Of a DNA stretch of 64,000 bases, positions 10,180 to 21,714 are shown in pieces. The stretch comes from Riptortus pedestris (Eukaryota > Arthropoda > Insecta > Hemiptera > Alydidae): the NCBI GenBank assembly GCA_019009955.1, contig CM032230.1:123738501-123802500 (forward strand), read 5' to 3'. The notes below the pieces were generated by a model. The model saw only the letters and a program-made list of their open reading frames with translations. It did not search any database and was not told the DNA's origin. Position numbers and translations under genes: made by a program. Each line of letters opens with the position of its first letter. Position 1 is the stretch's first letter.

Positions 10180-11150
10180 AAACAGGCAATAGCAACAAAT
10201 AAATTCTTTGATATATACATTATGAGAAAAGTTGTTTACTACGATTCATAATGTTCTGTGGATTACCCATTTCCGAGTATTGTAATTTAATTATCATGAC
10301 ATCAAACCTTATTTGCTTAATTCAAAAATAGCCCATGACAACAAAGACATCTTCTTCAAAATTTACATTACGCCATAACTAGATCACTACGTTTTTTAAT
10401 GTTATGTGGATTACACAGCTTGAAGTGCTTTCATGCAATGAAGATACTGCTTTCGTTGTATTTATCTCCATGTTCAAATATTAATAACTGATTTAAGGCC
10501 AATAGATATTGCTATATACACCTTCCTTTTATCTGAACGTGAATGTATTTACGAAGTATTGAAATCTTATCTGAAAAATAAATACGCTTTAAAAAACCAG
10601 GAAAATGTGAGTTTTAATAAACATTTAGAGTGTCTTATTAGTCTGTATCTATTCTAATTGTGATTGTCATTATTCCATTCGATTATTAAAAATTGTATTA
10701 TTAATTAAGGAGTTAAATAAAGATTCTATAGAAATGAATTTCAAAGGTCGTATTTCTTATAAATTGAGCTCTTTGATTAATCATTCTAAGTGGTGAAATA
10801 AATAGGTGAAAATTTACTTTCCGTCACAGTATTGATTCCGGCATTCATATGTAATGAGAAGTTTTAGATTATTGAAAAATAGTATGTGTTAGTTCTTATT
10901 TTAATCATGATAGTGTTCGTGATATTTAAAAGAGGGAGGAAAATTGAAAATTCTTGTATCTCTAAATTGGTTTTCTGACCGGTGGCCATATTATTATTAT
11001 ATAAAAGGCTGAGTAAAGAGGCAAAAAATGCAGGTTCTTTAAAGTGCTTTCGACTATATGCATCATCATCAGTGCCTCGTTGACAAATCCAAAATTATAA
11101 AATTATTAAATAACAAGTTTGGCTACGATCAACCAAAACTTGCGACACAC
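10180..11150. other. Unassigned AT-rich stretch
   Basis: No long open frame or repeat ends seen. At 11042-11075 the minus strand holds CTGATGA (11066-11072) and GAAA (11048-11051), a hammerhead-like word pair discussed in the findings. Confidence 0.45.
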
Positions 11151-11154
11151 ACAC

Positions 11155-11580
11155 ATATCTAAAATTCTGAACGGGCCTCATTTTTGTCAAGTTGGTTTAG
11201 ATCAGGAGTGGGGGTTTCGAGGAAAGATGAAAATAAATTGAAATATCTGCGTTCTCATTATTCGGGTAGAAAAATGTTAAATATTCACTTAATGTGAACT
11301 AAATTCCCTACAATTGTTGCTCTATGAATGTTTTCTTTCAAATAATAACGGAGAAATTCGTATTTTTTAGTTTCACTGTTTTGTGAATCCCTTCGCCTTT
11401 GCCATTACACATTAAAAAATAAGCCACTGTATCACGAAGACTCTTGTTTCAAGTTCAAATATGATGTTTATTTTTGATGGGAGAAAGTTATTGGGGGCTT
11501 GGCAGTTTAGAAAAGCGGTTAAATATATTTACGTTATACGTGTTGAATAAAACATTTTACCAAACAAATATTGTTGTAAA
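11155..11580. mobile_element. HINE scraps
   Basis: A forward scrap 'ctgaacgggcctcattttt' at about 11166 is followed by decayed pieces resembling the HINE middle ('aggagtgggggttt', 'ccctacaattgttg'). Boundaries are not definable. Confidence 0.35.
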
Positions 11581-11585
11581 AATTA

Positions 11586-12135
11586 TATTTTTTCTGTAAT
11601 CGTTGCAATAGAGTGAAGAAAGTGAATTGCCTTCTTAATTAGTAATAAGTATAAATTAAAAAATAATTTGAAGTTGGAAATTAAATGCTTTTAAATGTTT
11701 CTTAACATTGTAAGAATTTATTATAACAAAATAAATTGAAATGCGAATGAATTATTGGTGGAAATAATCAATATATTTTAAAATTTAAATATAATAATAA
11801 TTACCTTCCTTGTTTATAACCTGCGCTTGTTTTTAACTGCACTACTTCACAATCATCACTAGTTGTTTTATAACTATGCCTATAACCTTTCACAACCATG
11901 CTTATAACCTACCAACAACATACCATAATCTTCACAACATCCTAATTTTGTTCATATTCTGGTTATATCTGATCATGTATTACACGATTACAGAAAAAAT
12001 TTAATATTACACTCGTGACGAAAGTAGAATTTACAACTTTCGTGAAATTACCACACTCGCTTCGCTCGTGTGGGTAAAGGTTTCACTCGAGTTGTAAAAT
12101 GATCTACTTTCGTCATTTGTATAATAAATAACTAT
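11586..12135 (-). repeat. Palindrome-headed repeat, copy 3
   Basis: Same orientation as copy 2 and slightly shorter inside, from 'tttctgtaatcgttgcaata' to 'tgtataataaataactattt'. It keeps the intact centre CCACACTCGCTTCGCTCGTG and both GTGACGAAAGTAG-type arms. Confidence 0.7.
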
Positions 12136-12900
12136 TTCTTGTATCATTGTTCAACATGTTTGTTTTTTCTCTCTCTAACTGGAATATTAACTGAAATATT
12201 TGCAATTTTTCGTTCTCAAACTTTTGGAAACCCTCTCTCCTGCTAATGTAATTTCATTTGGAGCGCCTGAGCCCCTAAACATTTCACACAGAGTTTAATT
12301 TTCTTAACTTTAAACTATAACTTTAAATTTATCTCCTGCTTTGTGAGAATCTGTTCTCCTTGAAGAAGCACACAAAAATTGTCTATTATCAGAAATTCGT
12401 GAGGATATTCCTATTTGAACACGTTCCTTTTTCCTTTAATCCTGCCTCTCATTTTCTTGTCACCCATTTTCTCGTTGCAATTGGAGATAAGACAATTTTA
12501 TAATAACGTTTTTCTTTCGTTTAAATGTGTTTACTTGTCCATTTCGTTTGTTATTTGGGCTCACTAAAGTGTTAACTTTTTTATGCATTTTTTCATTATT
12601 AATAATTAATTATTATTTTTCATTTACGCAACATTTATACCACAAAGGATTTCTTTTCTTGAAATTGTTTCTTAGGGTTTGGCGTATTTTTTATTAGTCA
12701 TTAATTTTTTTTTTTTTATCTTACCACCCAGGGTATTTATTATTATTTATATGTGAATGAATTAACACTATGTGACTCCACTGAAGTTACTCTAAATATT
12801 GTTTAAATAATAGTACGATACTTTTCATATGTCTGTGCAAATATTTCAAATCCTGTGGTAAATATATGTTAATCTTTTTTATTAATGTTCACTTTGTGGA
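12136..12900. other. Unassigned AT-rich stretch
   Basis: Contains short poly-T runs (around 12705) but no terminal repeats, long frames or RNA-gene boxes that I can identify. Confidence 0.45.
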
Positions 12901-12904
12901 ACTG

Positions 12905-13092
12905 AGGCTAATTTGGAGGGGTTATCTACAGGTAACCACGCTCTTTAGCTAAGGTGGGGCAAAAGATGGATTATAATCAATGAGTTTATCACTGAATAAA
13001 TTCCTATTTCCCAGGTGAGAATCGAACTCACGAAATTAGGTTTACTGAGTGGGATTAATATCAACGCCTTAACTCATATAGCTAACCTGCCC
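12905..13092 (-). repeat. tRNA-derived SINE
   Basis: Minus strand: A-box-like TAGCTATATGAGTTAAGGCG (13065-13084), B-box GTTCGATTCTCACC (13014-13027), then the body with 'taggaatttattcagtga' and 'gccccaccttagc'. Both boxes are closer to tRNA consensus than in the copy at 6.3 kb, so this copy appears younger. The head resembles a tRNA but does not fold as a complete one. Confidence 0.7.
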
Positions 13093-13169
13093 ACTAGAGA
13101 AATTAATATAATAATAATTATAACAATATATTTTTAGAAAGAATATACATAAATAATATGTATATATAT

Positions 13170-13484
13170 ATATGTGGTGTGTTGTTCTTTTCGGAGTTTT
13201 GGTCAATGTTGGTGAAATGAATCTTAGTTTATGCCGATATTTCGGCATTCCTGCTATGACATTCCTGCTATGATATTCCTGCTACGACATTCCTGCTATG
13301 TAAACAAAACAAGGAAGGTTACTATAACCCTAGTCATAGTGCAATAAGAATGTATAATAGTCTATAAATATATTTAGTCTTGCCCTGAGGAAGAGAAAAT
13401 AAAGATTCTCGAAATATCGGCATAAACTAAGATTCATTTCACCAACATTGACCAAAACTCCGAAAAGAACAACACACCACATAT
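13170..13484. mobile_element. Foldback element with 74-bp near-perfect inverted arms
   Basis: Arm 13170-13243 (ATATGTGGTGTGTTGTTC ... GCCGATATTTC) is reverse-complemented at 13411-13484. The 167-base loop starts with four copies of a ~14-base word (attcctgctatgac and variants, 13247-13302) and ends with CTGAGGA plus a GAGAA/TTCTC stem directly before the right arm. No coding capacity and no clear target duplication. Confidence 0.75.
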
Positions 13485-13530
13485 AAATACAACCTGGTCG
13501 AAAACATCAGCACAATTATATATATATATA

Positions 13531-13533
<3 letters not shown>

Positions 13534-13567
<34 letters not shown>
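13534..13567. repeat. (CA)n microsatellite
   Basis: About 17 CA units immediately outside the TA that flanks the long-TIR transposon. Confidence 0.9.
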
Positions 13568-13569
<2 letters not shown>

Positions 13570-13570
<1 letters not shown>

Positions 13571-14935
13571 GTGTCCCAACTTTCCGGGCCACCCTCCCTT
13601 AATTAATTTAATATCAAGCTGAGACTTGGTGTACCATACTTGGAACCCCTGAAGAATTTTTACAGTCTATATTCAACCTCGTAACTTTCTCCGGTAATTC
13701 TCCAGCGTCCATAACTTTGGAATTTCCAATGAAATGACCTACTTAATATGGGGGATTCTTGTAGAAAATCACATTCTAAAACGAGTTTATATCGGTGAAT
13801 ATTTCGATTTGACACATTCTTTAGCCGTAAAATGGACGAACCTTCTTTTCAGAAGTGGCACATTTTATTGAAAATTGCTGCGACATAAAGGTTGTAGCCA
13901 ACAAAATTATCTTTCAAAGAAGTCTAAGGGAAAAGGAATGGATTCTGAAATTAAAAAAAAAAAAAATGTTTCCTTTAAAAAACATCAACATAACAAAAAA
14001 CGTTCTTGGAATTAATTTATTTTAAACTGATTATGTAGTAATTATTTGTAAAAGGAAAACATTTTTCCAACTGCATAATGTATAATAAAAAAAAAAGTGC
14101 GTTCGTCAGCCCACATTTTTATTTTATAAAACGTTAAATGCTAGACTTCAACCGCTTCCTAAATAAAAAATTTCTAAATTAAATAGAAGAAACACCCCTT
14201 ATGCGAAGACATGAAATTTAGCTCCAGCTTGTCGGATCTCCTTCCCACTACTCGATCAACAGTATGAGAAATCTTTCACGACCGCAGTATCTGTCGCAGC
14301 TTGCACATTGAGTGGCCACACAGGGCACCCGATCTGACAGTAATGGATTGTCTTCTATGGGGGAGAGTCAAAGGCATCTCTACCTGAACAGGTCACAGAA
14401 TATTGAAAACATGAAAAATAAAATCAGATGGGCGATAAATTCCATTTCAGTGGAGAAATACACAGTGCCAAAAGGGATTTCAGATACCGTCTTTTGAAGC
14501 GCGTGAGGAAGGAAACTATGCGGTGGAAAAATGTATTCCTTTTACAAATAACGACTATGTAATTAGTTTAAAATAAATGAATTCTAAGAAAGTTGTTTGA
14601 AGTAAAGATTATTCATTCCATTTTTTTTCTTTTTTCTTTTATTTCAAAATCTATTACTTTCCCCGTAGGCTTGTTTCAACGGTAATTTTGTTGAGTAGAA
14701 CTTCTATCTCATAGCATTTTTCAATAAAATGTGCCGTTTCTGAAATAAAGGTTTGTGCATTTTACGGCTAAAGGATGCGTCAAATCGAAAAATTCACTGA
14801 TACAAACTCGTTTTAGAATTTTATTTTCAAAAAGAATCCGCCAAAGAAAGTAGTCCATTCTATTGGAAATTCCAATGTTATGGTCGCTGGAGAAGTACTG
14901 GAGAAGGTTACGAGGTTGAATAAAGACTGAAAGGG
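13570..14935 (+). mobile_element. Mariner-superfamily transposon with ~0.5-kb inverted repeats
   Basis: Starts GGTGTCCCAACTTTCCGGGC after a TA (13568-13569). The segment 13570-14082 is the diverged reverse complement of 14513-14935; shared words are 'aaaatgtgccgtttctgaaa', 'aaactcgttttagaattt' and 'ggaaattccaa'. Between the arms is a DDE transposase remnant. The right arm stops at 14935, where a jockey-like fragment begins, so the outer right end is lost. A second copy lies at 40.4-41.7 kb. Confidence 0.7.
14307..14497 (+). pseudogene. DDE transposase C-terminal remnant (IS630-Tc1-mariner type)
   Basis: The first 25 codons read IEWPHRAPDLTVMDCLLWGR, matching the conserved WPxRSPDLxxxDxxLWG signature around the second catalytic aspartate of this insect DDE_3 group. 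After a stop and frame change near 14383 the next block continues with NRSQNIENMKNKIRWAI, the usual following helix. N-terminal DNA-binding domain and first Asp are not seen. Dead copy. Confidence 0.7.
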
Positions 14936-15725
14936 GAATATGGATGAGTGGTTCTAGAAAGGGCTGGGACTTCTGGATTAGGATGATTGGATAGCCTACT
15001 GTGGATGTTTTTGAATCTTGAGGGAATTACGTCCTTGACGAATGGGATATTAATATCTTTATGAAGGGTGTGGTTTGAAATATAATATGGAGCTTCTACT
15101 ATGGTGCGCAGGACTTTGGATTTTATTGTATTGATGCATCTGATGTTCAAAGGTTTTGCTGTACCCCACACTTTTATTGCATATGTCCATGTTGGTTTAA
15201 GTTGTTACTTGTTTATTGTTAGTTTGTTTGGGTAGGCAAGTGAGCCTCTTCTATTTAGCAGATAGAATATTTGATCGAATCATCTTTCTGTTCGAAACGT
15301 TTCTGCCATTTGATTATTGTATGGGATTTCCATGTAATTCGGGTGTCCAAGTATAGTCCAAGTTCGAAGTTAACACAATTGCCTGATGGTAACAACAAAA
15401 TTGTTGAAATGAACGGGAAAGCAGGAGCTACGCCGAAGGGGAAAAGTGATATGTTGAGACTTACTTTACGCCAAGTTTAGCACCAGTTTTCAACTCGGTT
15501 AAGGTGGAGTTGGAGATTCATCGACGCAGTAATATGGAAGGGATTGGATGAAAGGATTGTCATCTGTATAGGTAGCTTGGAGTTGGAGCGTTGTTGGTGA
15601 TGTAGGGATGTCAAAAGTGTAGATTAGATACAGTAGAAGTCCTTGGACACTGCCCTGGGGAACTCCCGCATCCACAGGATAGTAGTCTGAGTATTCATTT
15701 CTATGTCTTGAAAAAACCTGTTGGA
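14908..15725 (-). pseudogene. Jockey-clade non-LTR reverse transcriptase fragment
   Basis: Read right to left. The RT fingers motif DAGVPQGS (15640-15690) comes first, then the catalytic box as YTDD (15559-15570; usual form FADD), then a decayed thumb with a 'LKPTWTYAI' segment near 15190, and from 15171 an open stretch WGTAKPLNIRCINTIKSKVL followed by NIPFVKDVIPSRFKN, typical of the region after RT in jockey-like elements. Stops and shifts separate these blocks. Endonuclease and 3' tail are missing, so this is an internal fossil. Confidence 0.8.
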
Positions 15726-15729
15726 ATGT

Positions 15730-16795
15730 GAGGATCTAAGTAGACTATAGAATAAGTGTCAGAGGTTAGGAAAAGGTGTTAGGTCCACTTTACCAATGTC
15801 ACTATTTGTGTATGTGTCATTGGATGGAAGTTTCTTAAATTAGTAAAAAGATGGGACATCTAGAATTTTGGTCATTCATGGTCCAGATGCTTTGGAAATC
15901 ACCATGTACAACCCATCGACCAGAAATACCCAGCTCAGAGTATGAAATGAGAGTCGTTACCTCAAAAAAAGTATTGTATGATCATGGACGCCAAATAGCT
16001 TACTGAGAAGCTTAACAGCAACGCTATAATAATGACTTCCACATGACCCAAAAGGGATGAAAAAAAGAAAGGATGAAGGCGACTCTACAACTTGAAAACT
16101 CAAACAATTTATATACGGGTATGCTTCCAGTGTGATTTGCCTTAGCATCCCAAGTGCTTCAAAGAATACCATACAAAATAAATTATGTTTATATTTTCAG
16201 ATCAGTGATGTGTTTATTTTCTTAAAACTATGTAAAACCTATTTTGTAAGTATAACGTGACAAATTATATTAGTGCAAGGCATGTTTTTTGTTTTATTTT
16301 TGACACCATTCCCGCCCAGAGTTCCAGGTAAGCAATCATTTGCAAAATTACCACACATATTTTAGACTTTAATTAACATACCAATAAAGGAAAACAAGCA
16401 ACATTTCTAATTATTTCTATTTTTGGGCAGAAATTGGTTAAATTAATTTAGATCTATCTGAAATTTGTTCTCGCATTTTTTCTCATTAACTTTTCAATTA
16501 TATCTCAGAAAAGCAGCTAGTTCGTAATTTTCTACTTACTTTGATTTTAATTTCACTGGAATACTGACTGGTTCTTAGAACGGGATGTAAAAGCCCTATT
16601 CAATATTTGGTTTTCTTAAAATTCTGAGAGAAGATTGGAAAGGAAATTATTATACAAAATAAAACGTAATTAAGAAACTAAAGTACAGTGCGAACGAAAC
16701 GTTAACAAGATGAAAACAAAGGAAAACATTATTATTATTAATAATTGGAAAATAAATAATAAGAATGACATTATTTATATTGTACTCACGTCTCG
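15730..16795. other. Unassigned stretch
   Basis: May include unrecognisable upstream parts of the RT fossil. A 71-codon minus frame at 15957-16172 shows no family signature and is probably chance. Nothing else seen. Confidence 0.4.
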
Positions 16796-16796
16796 A

Positions 16797-16850
16797 TTTT
16801 CGAAACATTTTCTGTAACATCCATTGGATCCTACCTAGGAGATGACAAAA
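16797..16850 (-). mobile_element. HINE 3'-region scrap
   Basis: Reverse-strand 'gattttcgaaacattttc' then 'tccattggatcctacctagg', abutting the 5' end of the next HINE in the same arrangement as at 2.8 kb. Confidence 0.55.
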
Positions 16851-16855
16851 TAAAG

Positions 16856-17291
16856 TCCGTCACGCAGGGGCAGCGTAAACTAAGCAGATTTCCCACGTGA
16901 AGTTTTACAATAGAGAAATTTCACGAGAGCCGAGCCAGTGAAGGAAACGGCCGAACTAGCTTTTGGCGGGAAAGTAACTCTCGTCCGTTAGGCGCCCCGA
17001 TTTAATAAAAATGCAAATATCTCGGTTAATATTCAAGATAGAGAAAAAATGTATATGACAATATTTATAGTAAATTTAATTTGCAATAAGATTGTATCTG
17101 TACAATTATTCGATCCGACGTAAAGTAACGGAGATATTTTGAATTTTCGAAAATCCTCTCCTCTAAACTCCCCCTCCCACTGGTTCGATTTCAGCAGTTA
17201 ATGAACTTGATCTTTCTTTTTACATAAAACGACTAAATATCGAGTTTGGTAACGATTAAACAAAAAATTGCGACCGCTAGAGCGGTAACAG

Positions 17292-17360
<69 letters not shown>

Positions 17361-17485
17361 GTTTTGAACGGACCTCATTTTCGTCATCTACTAGGTAGGA
17401 TCGATGGACATTTGAAGAAAAATTTCGAAAATTCCGTCATGAGTACAACCTCAATAGCTGATTTCCCTTAAGGGAAATCTGCTAA
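16856..17485 (+). mobile_element. HINE, full-length reference copy
   Basis: Shows all parts of the family. TCCGTCACGCAGGGGCAGCG is the 5' tip, with the stem ACGCAG/CTGCGT (here one base off). AGCAGATTTCCC follows at about +26. The 5' module has 'acgagagccgagc'. The middle has 'aaatatctcggttaatatt', the C-rich 'ctctaaactccccctccc' and 'gcgaccgctagagcggtaac'. (TA)n is at 17297-17353. The 3' module carries 'ggtaggatcgatggacat', and the hairpin GATTTCCCTTAAGGGAAATC is followed by TGCTAA (end 17485). It has no coding capacity. Known Helentron-associated elements share this order; the assignment is by structure. Confidence 0.85.
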
Positions 17486-17497
17486 GTGAGATCCGTC

Positions 17498-17583
<86 letters not shown>

Positions 17584-17852
17584 AGTTAGTTAGGGGTTGC
17601 AATGCTAGTTAGCGTTACCAAACTCGATATTAAAACGTTTTATGCAAAAGTAAAGATTAAGTTTGTTAAGTGCTGAATTCAGTGGGAGGAGAAGGGGGGT
17701 TTAAAAAACGGGGAATTTTCTAAAATTTTAAAAATTTCGTTTATTGTCCGTCGGATCGAAAAATGAAGAAAGAATCAATCTAATTGAACTTTTTATTGTC
17801 TATAAATGTTGTTTTATATATTTTTTTCTGAATCTTGAATATTATTGGATTT
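17486..17852 (-). mobile_element. HINE middle, reverse, with long (TA)n
   Basis: A (TA)n tract (17503-17581) is followed by reverse-strand HINE middle sequence ('gttaccaaactcgatatt', 'cgttttatgcaaaa', 'gtccgtcggatcgaaaaa'). It is cut at 17852 by the next copy; related sequence resumes after 18208. Confidence 0.65.
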
Positions 17853-18208
17853 TTAGCAGATTTCCCTTAAGAAAAATCAGCTATTGAGGTTGTACTCACG
17901 ACACGATTTTCGACATTTTTCTTCAAATGTCCATCGATCCTACCTAGTACATGACGAAAATGAGGTCATATGTACATAAGATACATTTATTCTGTATCTT
18001 GAATATTAACCGAGATACCCGTATTTGCTTTTTTTCTGTTTTTAGCTTGCGAGATGAGATCGGCTAACTTCGGGTCTACTAGTGAGTTTCCGTCAAGAGC
18101 TAGTTAGGGCCGTTCCCGTAACTGTTTTGACTCTCTATTCTGAAATTTCTCTATTGTAAAACTTCACTTGGGAAATCTGCTCAGTTTACGCAGCCCCTGC
18201 GTGACGGA
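17853..18208 (-). mobile_element. HINE, reverse, internally deleted
   Basis: Both termini present (TTAGCAGATTTCCC at left, CGCAGCCCCTGCGTGACGGA at right), but only ~356 bases long: the (TA)n and C-rich middle are deleted between 'gaaaatgaggtcatatg' and 'tctgtatcttgaatattaac'. It is nested in an older reverse copy. Confidence 0.75.
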
Positions 18209-18525
18209 CTTTTTCTATCTTGAATATTACCCGAGATGTTTGCACTTTTAAATTTTCAGCTTTTAGTAAATCCTCACGTTTAGTCATCGCACTTTTACAA
18301 TTAGTATATATAACAAGGAGCGTCTAATTCCAAGCTTAAATACCAAAGATTGTATTCAATAGGCGCATGCAAATGCGTTGTGTCCTGACGCCGTCAATTA
18401 AGATTTCATGATCTATTCGCTGCTACTAATGTAAAAAATGAAATATATGGCGGGATGAGATCATTATTGTGTTATGCCAGCACGCGGGAAATCTGTTTAC
18501 TTTAGGGAGCCACCTGTTTGACGGG
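18209..18525 (-). mobile_element. Old HINE 5' part, reverse
   Basis: 'tcttgaatattacccgagat' and 'gcttttagtaaatcctcac' lead to a decayed 5' terminus near 18484-18520 (GGGAAATCTGTTTACTTTAG, then 'ctgtttgacggg'). Probably the continuation of 17486-17852. Confidence 0.5.
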
Positions 18526-18891
18526 CTTGAATTACAAGATGAGTAGCATCTACTTATAAATTTGTCCATAGTATACATTTACTAGCTGAGCCAACCCACT
18601 AGTTGATATGACAAGTAATATTATAATAAACATTCTTATCTAAGACCGGATAAAACGCTCATTGTCTGTTTGCAATGTACACTACATTGTTATCAATAAT
18701 GTGTTTCCTTATATTATTTACAAACAATACTAAACTGTAAACAATTCCGTGTCCCATTTTTGCTATTAAAATATTTCATATGTATATTTTATGCGAATCA
18801 CACCCTTATATTGACCGTCCTCACTGAACAAAGTTTCCACCTGTAGTTAACATTTCATTGGGCAGTAGTTAAGTTAAAAAATCCGTCACGC

Positions 18892-19076
18892 AGGGGCTGC
18901 TTAAACTAAGCAGATTTCCCCCTCAACTGGTATGGCTCAATAGTGATCGAGCTCACCTCAGCAGATATTCGGAGCGAAAAACATAAATTACGAATTACTA
19001 GCTTAATGTTTAAGCTATGAAAAAAAAAATCATAAAACGACAATTGTAGGGCATCAATATTTTAAAAAGTCCGTCA
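18892..19076 (+). mobile_element. HINE 5' part, interrupted
   Basis: TCCGTCACGCAGGGGCTGCT and AGCAGATTTCCC start a divergent-subfamily copy. It runs to 'gggcatcaatatttt' and is then interrupted by another HINE 5' end. Diverged sequence at 19508-19752 may be its continuation. Confidence 0.65.
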
Positions 19077-19079
19077 CGC

Positions 19080-19507
19080 AGGGGCTGCGTAATCTAAGCA
19101 GGTTTCCCACGTGAAGGTAACCCGATATAGAAATCTCCAAACGAGAGCCGAACAGTTACGGCAAAGGGCCGAACTAGCTTTCGGCGGGAAACAGTCGTCC
19201 GTTATCGGCCCAAATTTAATAAAATGCAAATATCTCGGTTAATATTCAAGCTAGAGAATAAATGTATAGAACAATATTTATAGTAAATTTAATTTACAAT
19301 AAGATTGGTTCTATACAATGTTTTGATCCGACGTATGGTAACGGAGATATTTCGAATTTTCGAAACCCCCCCCCCCGTCCCACTGGTCTGATTCAGCCAT
19401 TAACGAACTTGATCTGTCTTTTTACATAAAACGTTTAAATATCGAGTTTGGTAACGATCAAACAAACATTGCGACCGCAAGAGCGTTAACAGGCATATAT
19501 ATATAAA
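19080..19507 (+). mobile_element. HINE truncated at its (TA)n
   Basis: Complete 5' half up to 'gcgttaacaggcatatatat'. The 3' module and hairpin are missing and an older HINE-like sequence follows. The break at the (TA)n suggests rearrangement at the microsatellite. Confidence 0.7.
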
Positions 19508-19756
19508 ATTTTTAACTCAGAGATTTTAATTTTCGATTCGCCCTTATATATGCCTCTCTATTCAATAACGAATATCATAAGTGTTAACTTAAACCGTTAT
19601 ATATTGAGCATGGCATAGGTCAAATTAACATTTGCGAGACAATAAAACCTTAATTGATGACGTCATCAAAACCTTAATTGATAACGTAATCGAAATAACG
19701 AATTTCCATGTAACACGCATAATAAACGTCTCATGAAAGCAAAATTTGGCATTTAA

Positions 19757-20808
19757 CCCTCGTTCGGCCGCGTCAAGAATATTCCGCCTTCGGGCGCGTG
19801 TATCTCACAGATCATCCTCAACCATTTTTGCGGAATTACAGTTTTTTAATATATATTTAGCACTAAAATGTTCAGCGTGTGATTAGGAACCATAACAGAG
19901 GAAGTATTTGTTTGAAAGAAGTAAATAATTTTTAAAATGGACAAGTATTATAATATAAAAAAACCGTGGACGATAATTTTTAAAATATAATTAAAAAACA
20001 CAAATATTAAAAGGAATTGTTTAAACGCACATGCCTTAATTATACATAATTCATTTCAGTTTGTGAACAATATAAAAACAATTATCTAAATATAACTTCA
20101 ATCAAAAATAAGTAGCACGAAATCACTTTTAGATAAGACTTATTGAAAATCATCAAAACATTTTAAAAATACCAGTTTAATTGTTATTTCTTTTTCAGAG
20201 CTGCATTACAATTAGGACAAAGCATGGAACTATGTTGTTAAAAAATTTTGTTTTTGCAAATCTCACAACAGTAATTAGTACACCTACATTTATTTTCAGT
20301 TTTGCTTGGTTGACATCATTTTCTTTTGTTCGTTGTAGTGGAGGGAGTTTTTTTATGCTGTTCTGTACTAGAGTTCAATGTATTGTCTTATGAGTCTCTG
20401 TAGTCTTCAAGTTTCGTACTTAGTTCGGTTGGTAAACGTCTATTGTTGTCACTGCTTCGTACAATATATCCTTGTACAAGTTCTTCTGAAAGCTCAAGTT
20501 TAAGAAAAAATAATAGAATAATAGGTTTATATGATTCCATTTAATAAAGAGAAACTTAATTGATGTACATATTTATGAATCACAGATTTCAAAAAAACTT
20601 ACAAGATCGGGCGCGGGGTATCTAGGAGATAAAACTGAGTGACAGGTGAAACACACGACTCCATCGAACACAGTGACACAACATACCTTGAGGGGGAATT
20701 CTCTAAACCACATAGCTCGAAGCACTACAACACCACTCTCTGCTAGGAGGTGTGGCAAATATTTTTCTAGAAACTGTGTATCTGAGAGATCACGCGCCCG
20801 ACGAAGGG
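19757..20808 (-). mobile_element. piggyBac-like element 2
   Basis: TTAA at 19753-19756 and 20809-20812 flank CCCTCGTTCGGCCGCGT and (reverse-complemented) CCCTTCGTCGGGCGCGTG. Subterminal GGGCGCGTGTATCTCACAGA near the left matches a GGGCGCGTGATCTCTCAGA word at the right. Read on the minus strand, 20190-20300 has a Cys-rich stretch (CRCTNYCCEICK, later MLCPNC) reminiscent of a piggyBac C-terminal zinc domain, with a stop inside. The flanking HINE joins across the site as 'ggcatTTAAgctaag'. No catalytic core seen. Confidence 0.7.
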
Positions 20809-20850
20809 TTAAGCTAAGATTAAAGAGGGTCATGTTATAACAGCTTATTA

Positions 20851-21144
20851 ACACTATGATATGAGAAGGAGTGGGGGTTTACTGATGGCAAATATGTCAG
20901 TCGACATTCATCTTATAGAATATAAGTACGAGTATATAAAAAAATTTATAGACAATTAAATTTAAAATAAATTGGTTCTATAAAATTTTACAGACTTATA
21001 ATAACGGAGATATTTCAAATTTTTGAAACTCCCCCTCTAAATCCTTCCTCTTACTCTTCCTATTTCTACCATTAACGAACTTTTGTTTCTTTCCTTCGAA
21101 AATCTTTAATGTAAACGATTAAATATCGTGTTTGGTAACGATCA

Positions 21145-21208
<64 letters not shown>

Positions 21209-21638
21209 GTAACCTCTGTCTGTACATTGATTTTTTCACGAAATTTCGCGATACTTTTTCGTTTCACATGTCATAGACACCATAACTGCATTTTGTTTCT
21301 TTGGTTTCTGTTTGTTTGTTTGTTTTTTTGTTTGTTACCTTTTCACGCATAAACGGCTGAACCGAATTTTATGAAACTTGGTATGTATATTACTACTAAC
21401 CCAACTTAGACTTTAGGCTATGTTAATATTCTATGAGACGAACAGGAGTGGGGGTTATAAGGGAGGCCTGAATTTAAAAATTGTATTATTAACAAATCCA
21501 CAGAAACGACGGGTATTAACCCTAAACACTGGGACGGGTAAATGTCAAAATATTGTACAAAGTAAAGCCTTCCCAAAAAAAATACCATCACCTTCCAGCC
21601 TCAAATGAATTCCCGGGCGAAGCCGAGTATCTGAGCTA

Positions 21639-21714
<76 letters not shown>

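Noticed and set aside
13014..13084. Functional tRNA gene
   Set aside because: A and B boxes are present but the sequence does not make a full cloverleaf, and related copies with the same non-tRNA tail exist, so it is a SINE.
20646..20854. Overlapping frames on both strands near 20.7 kb
   Set aside because: They lie in the right terminal region of the piggyBac-like element and show no transposase motif.
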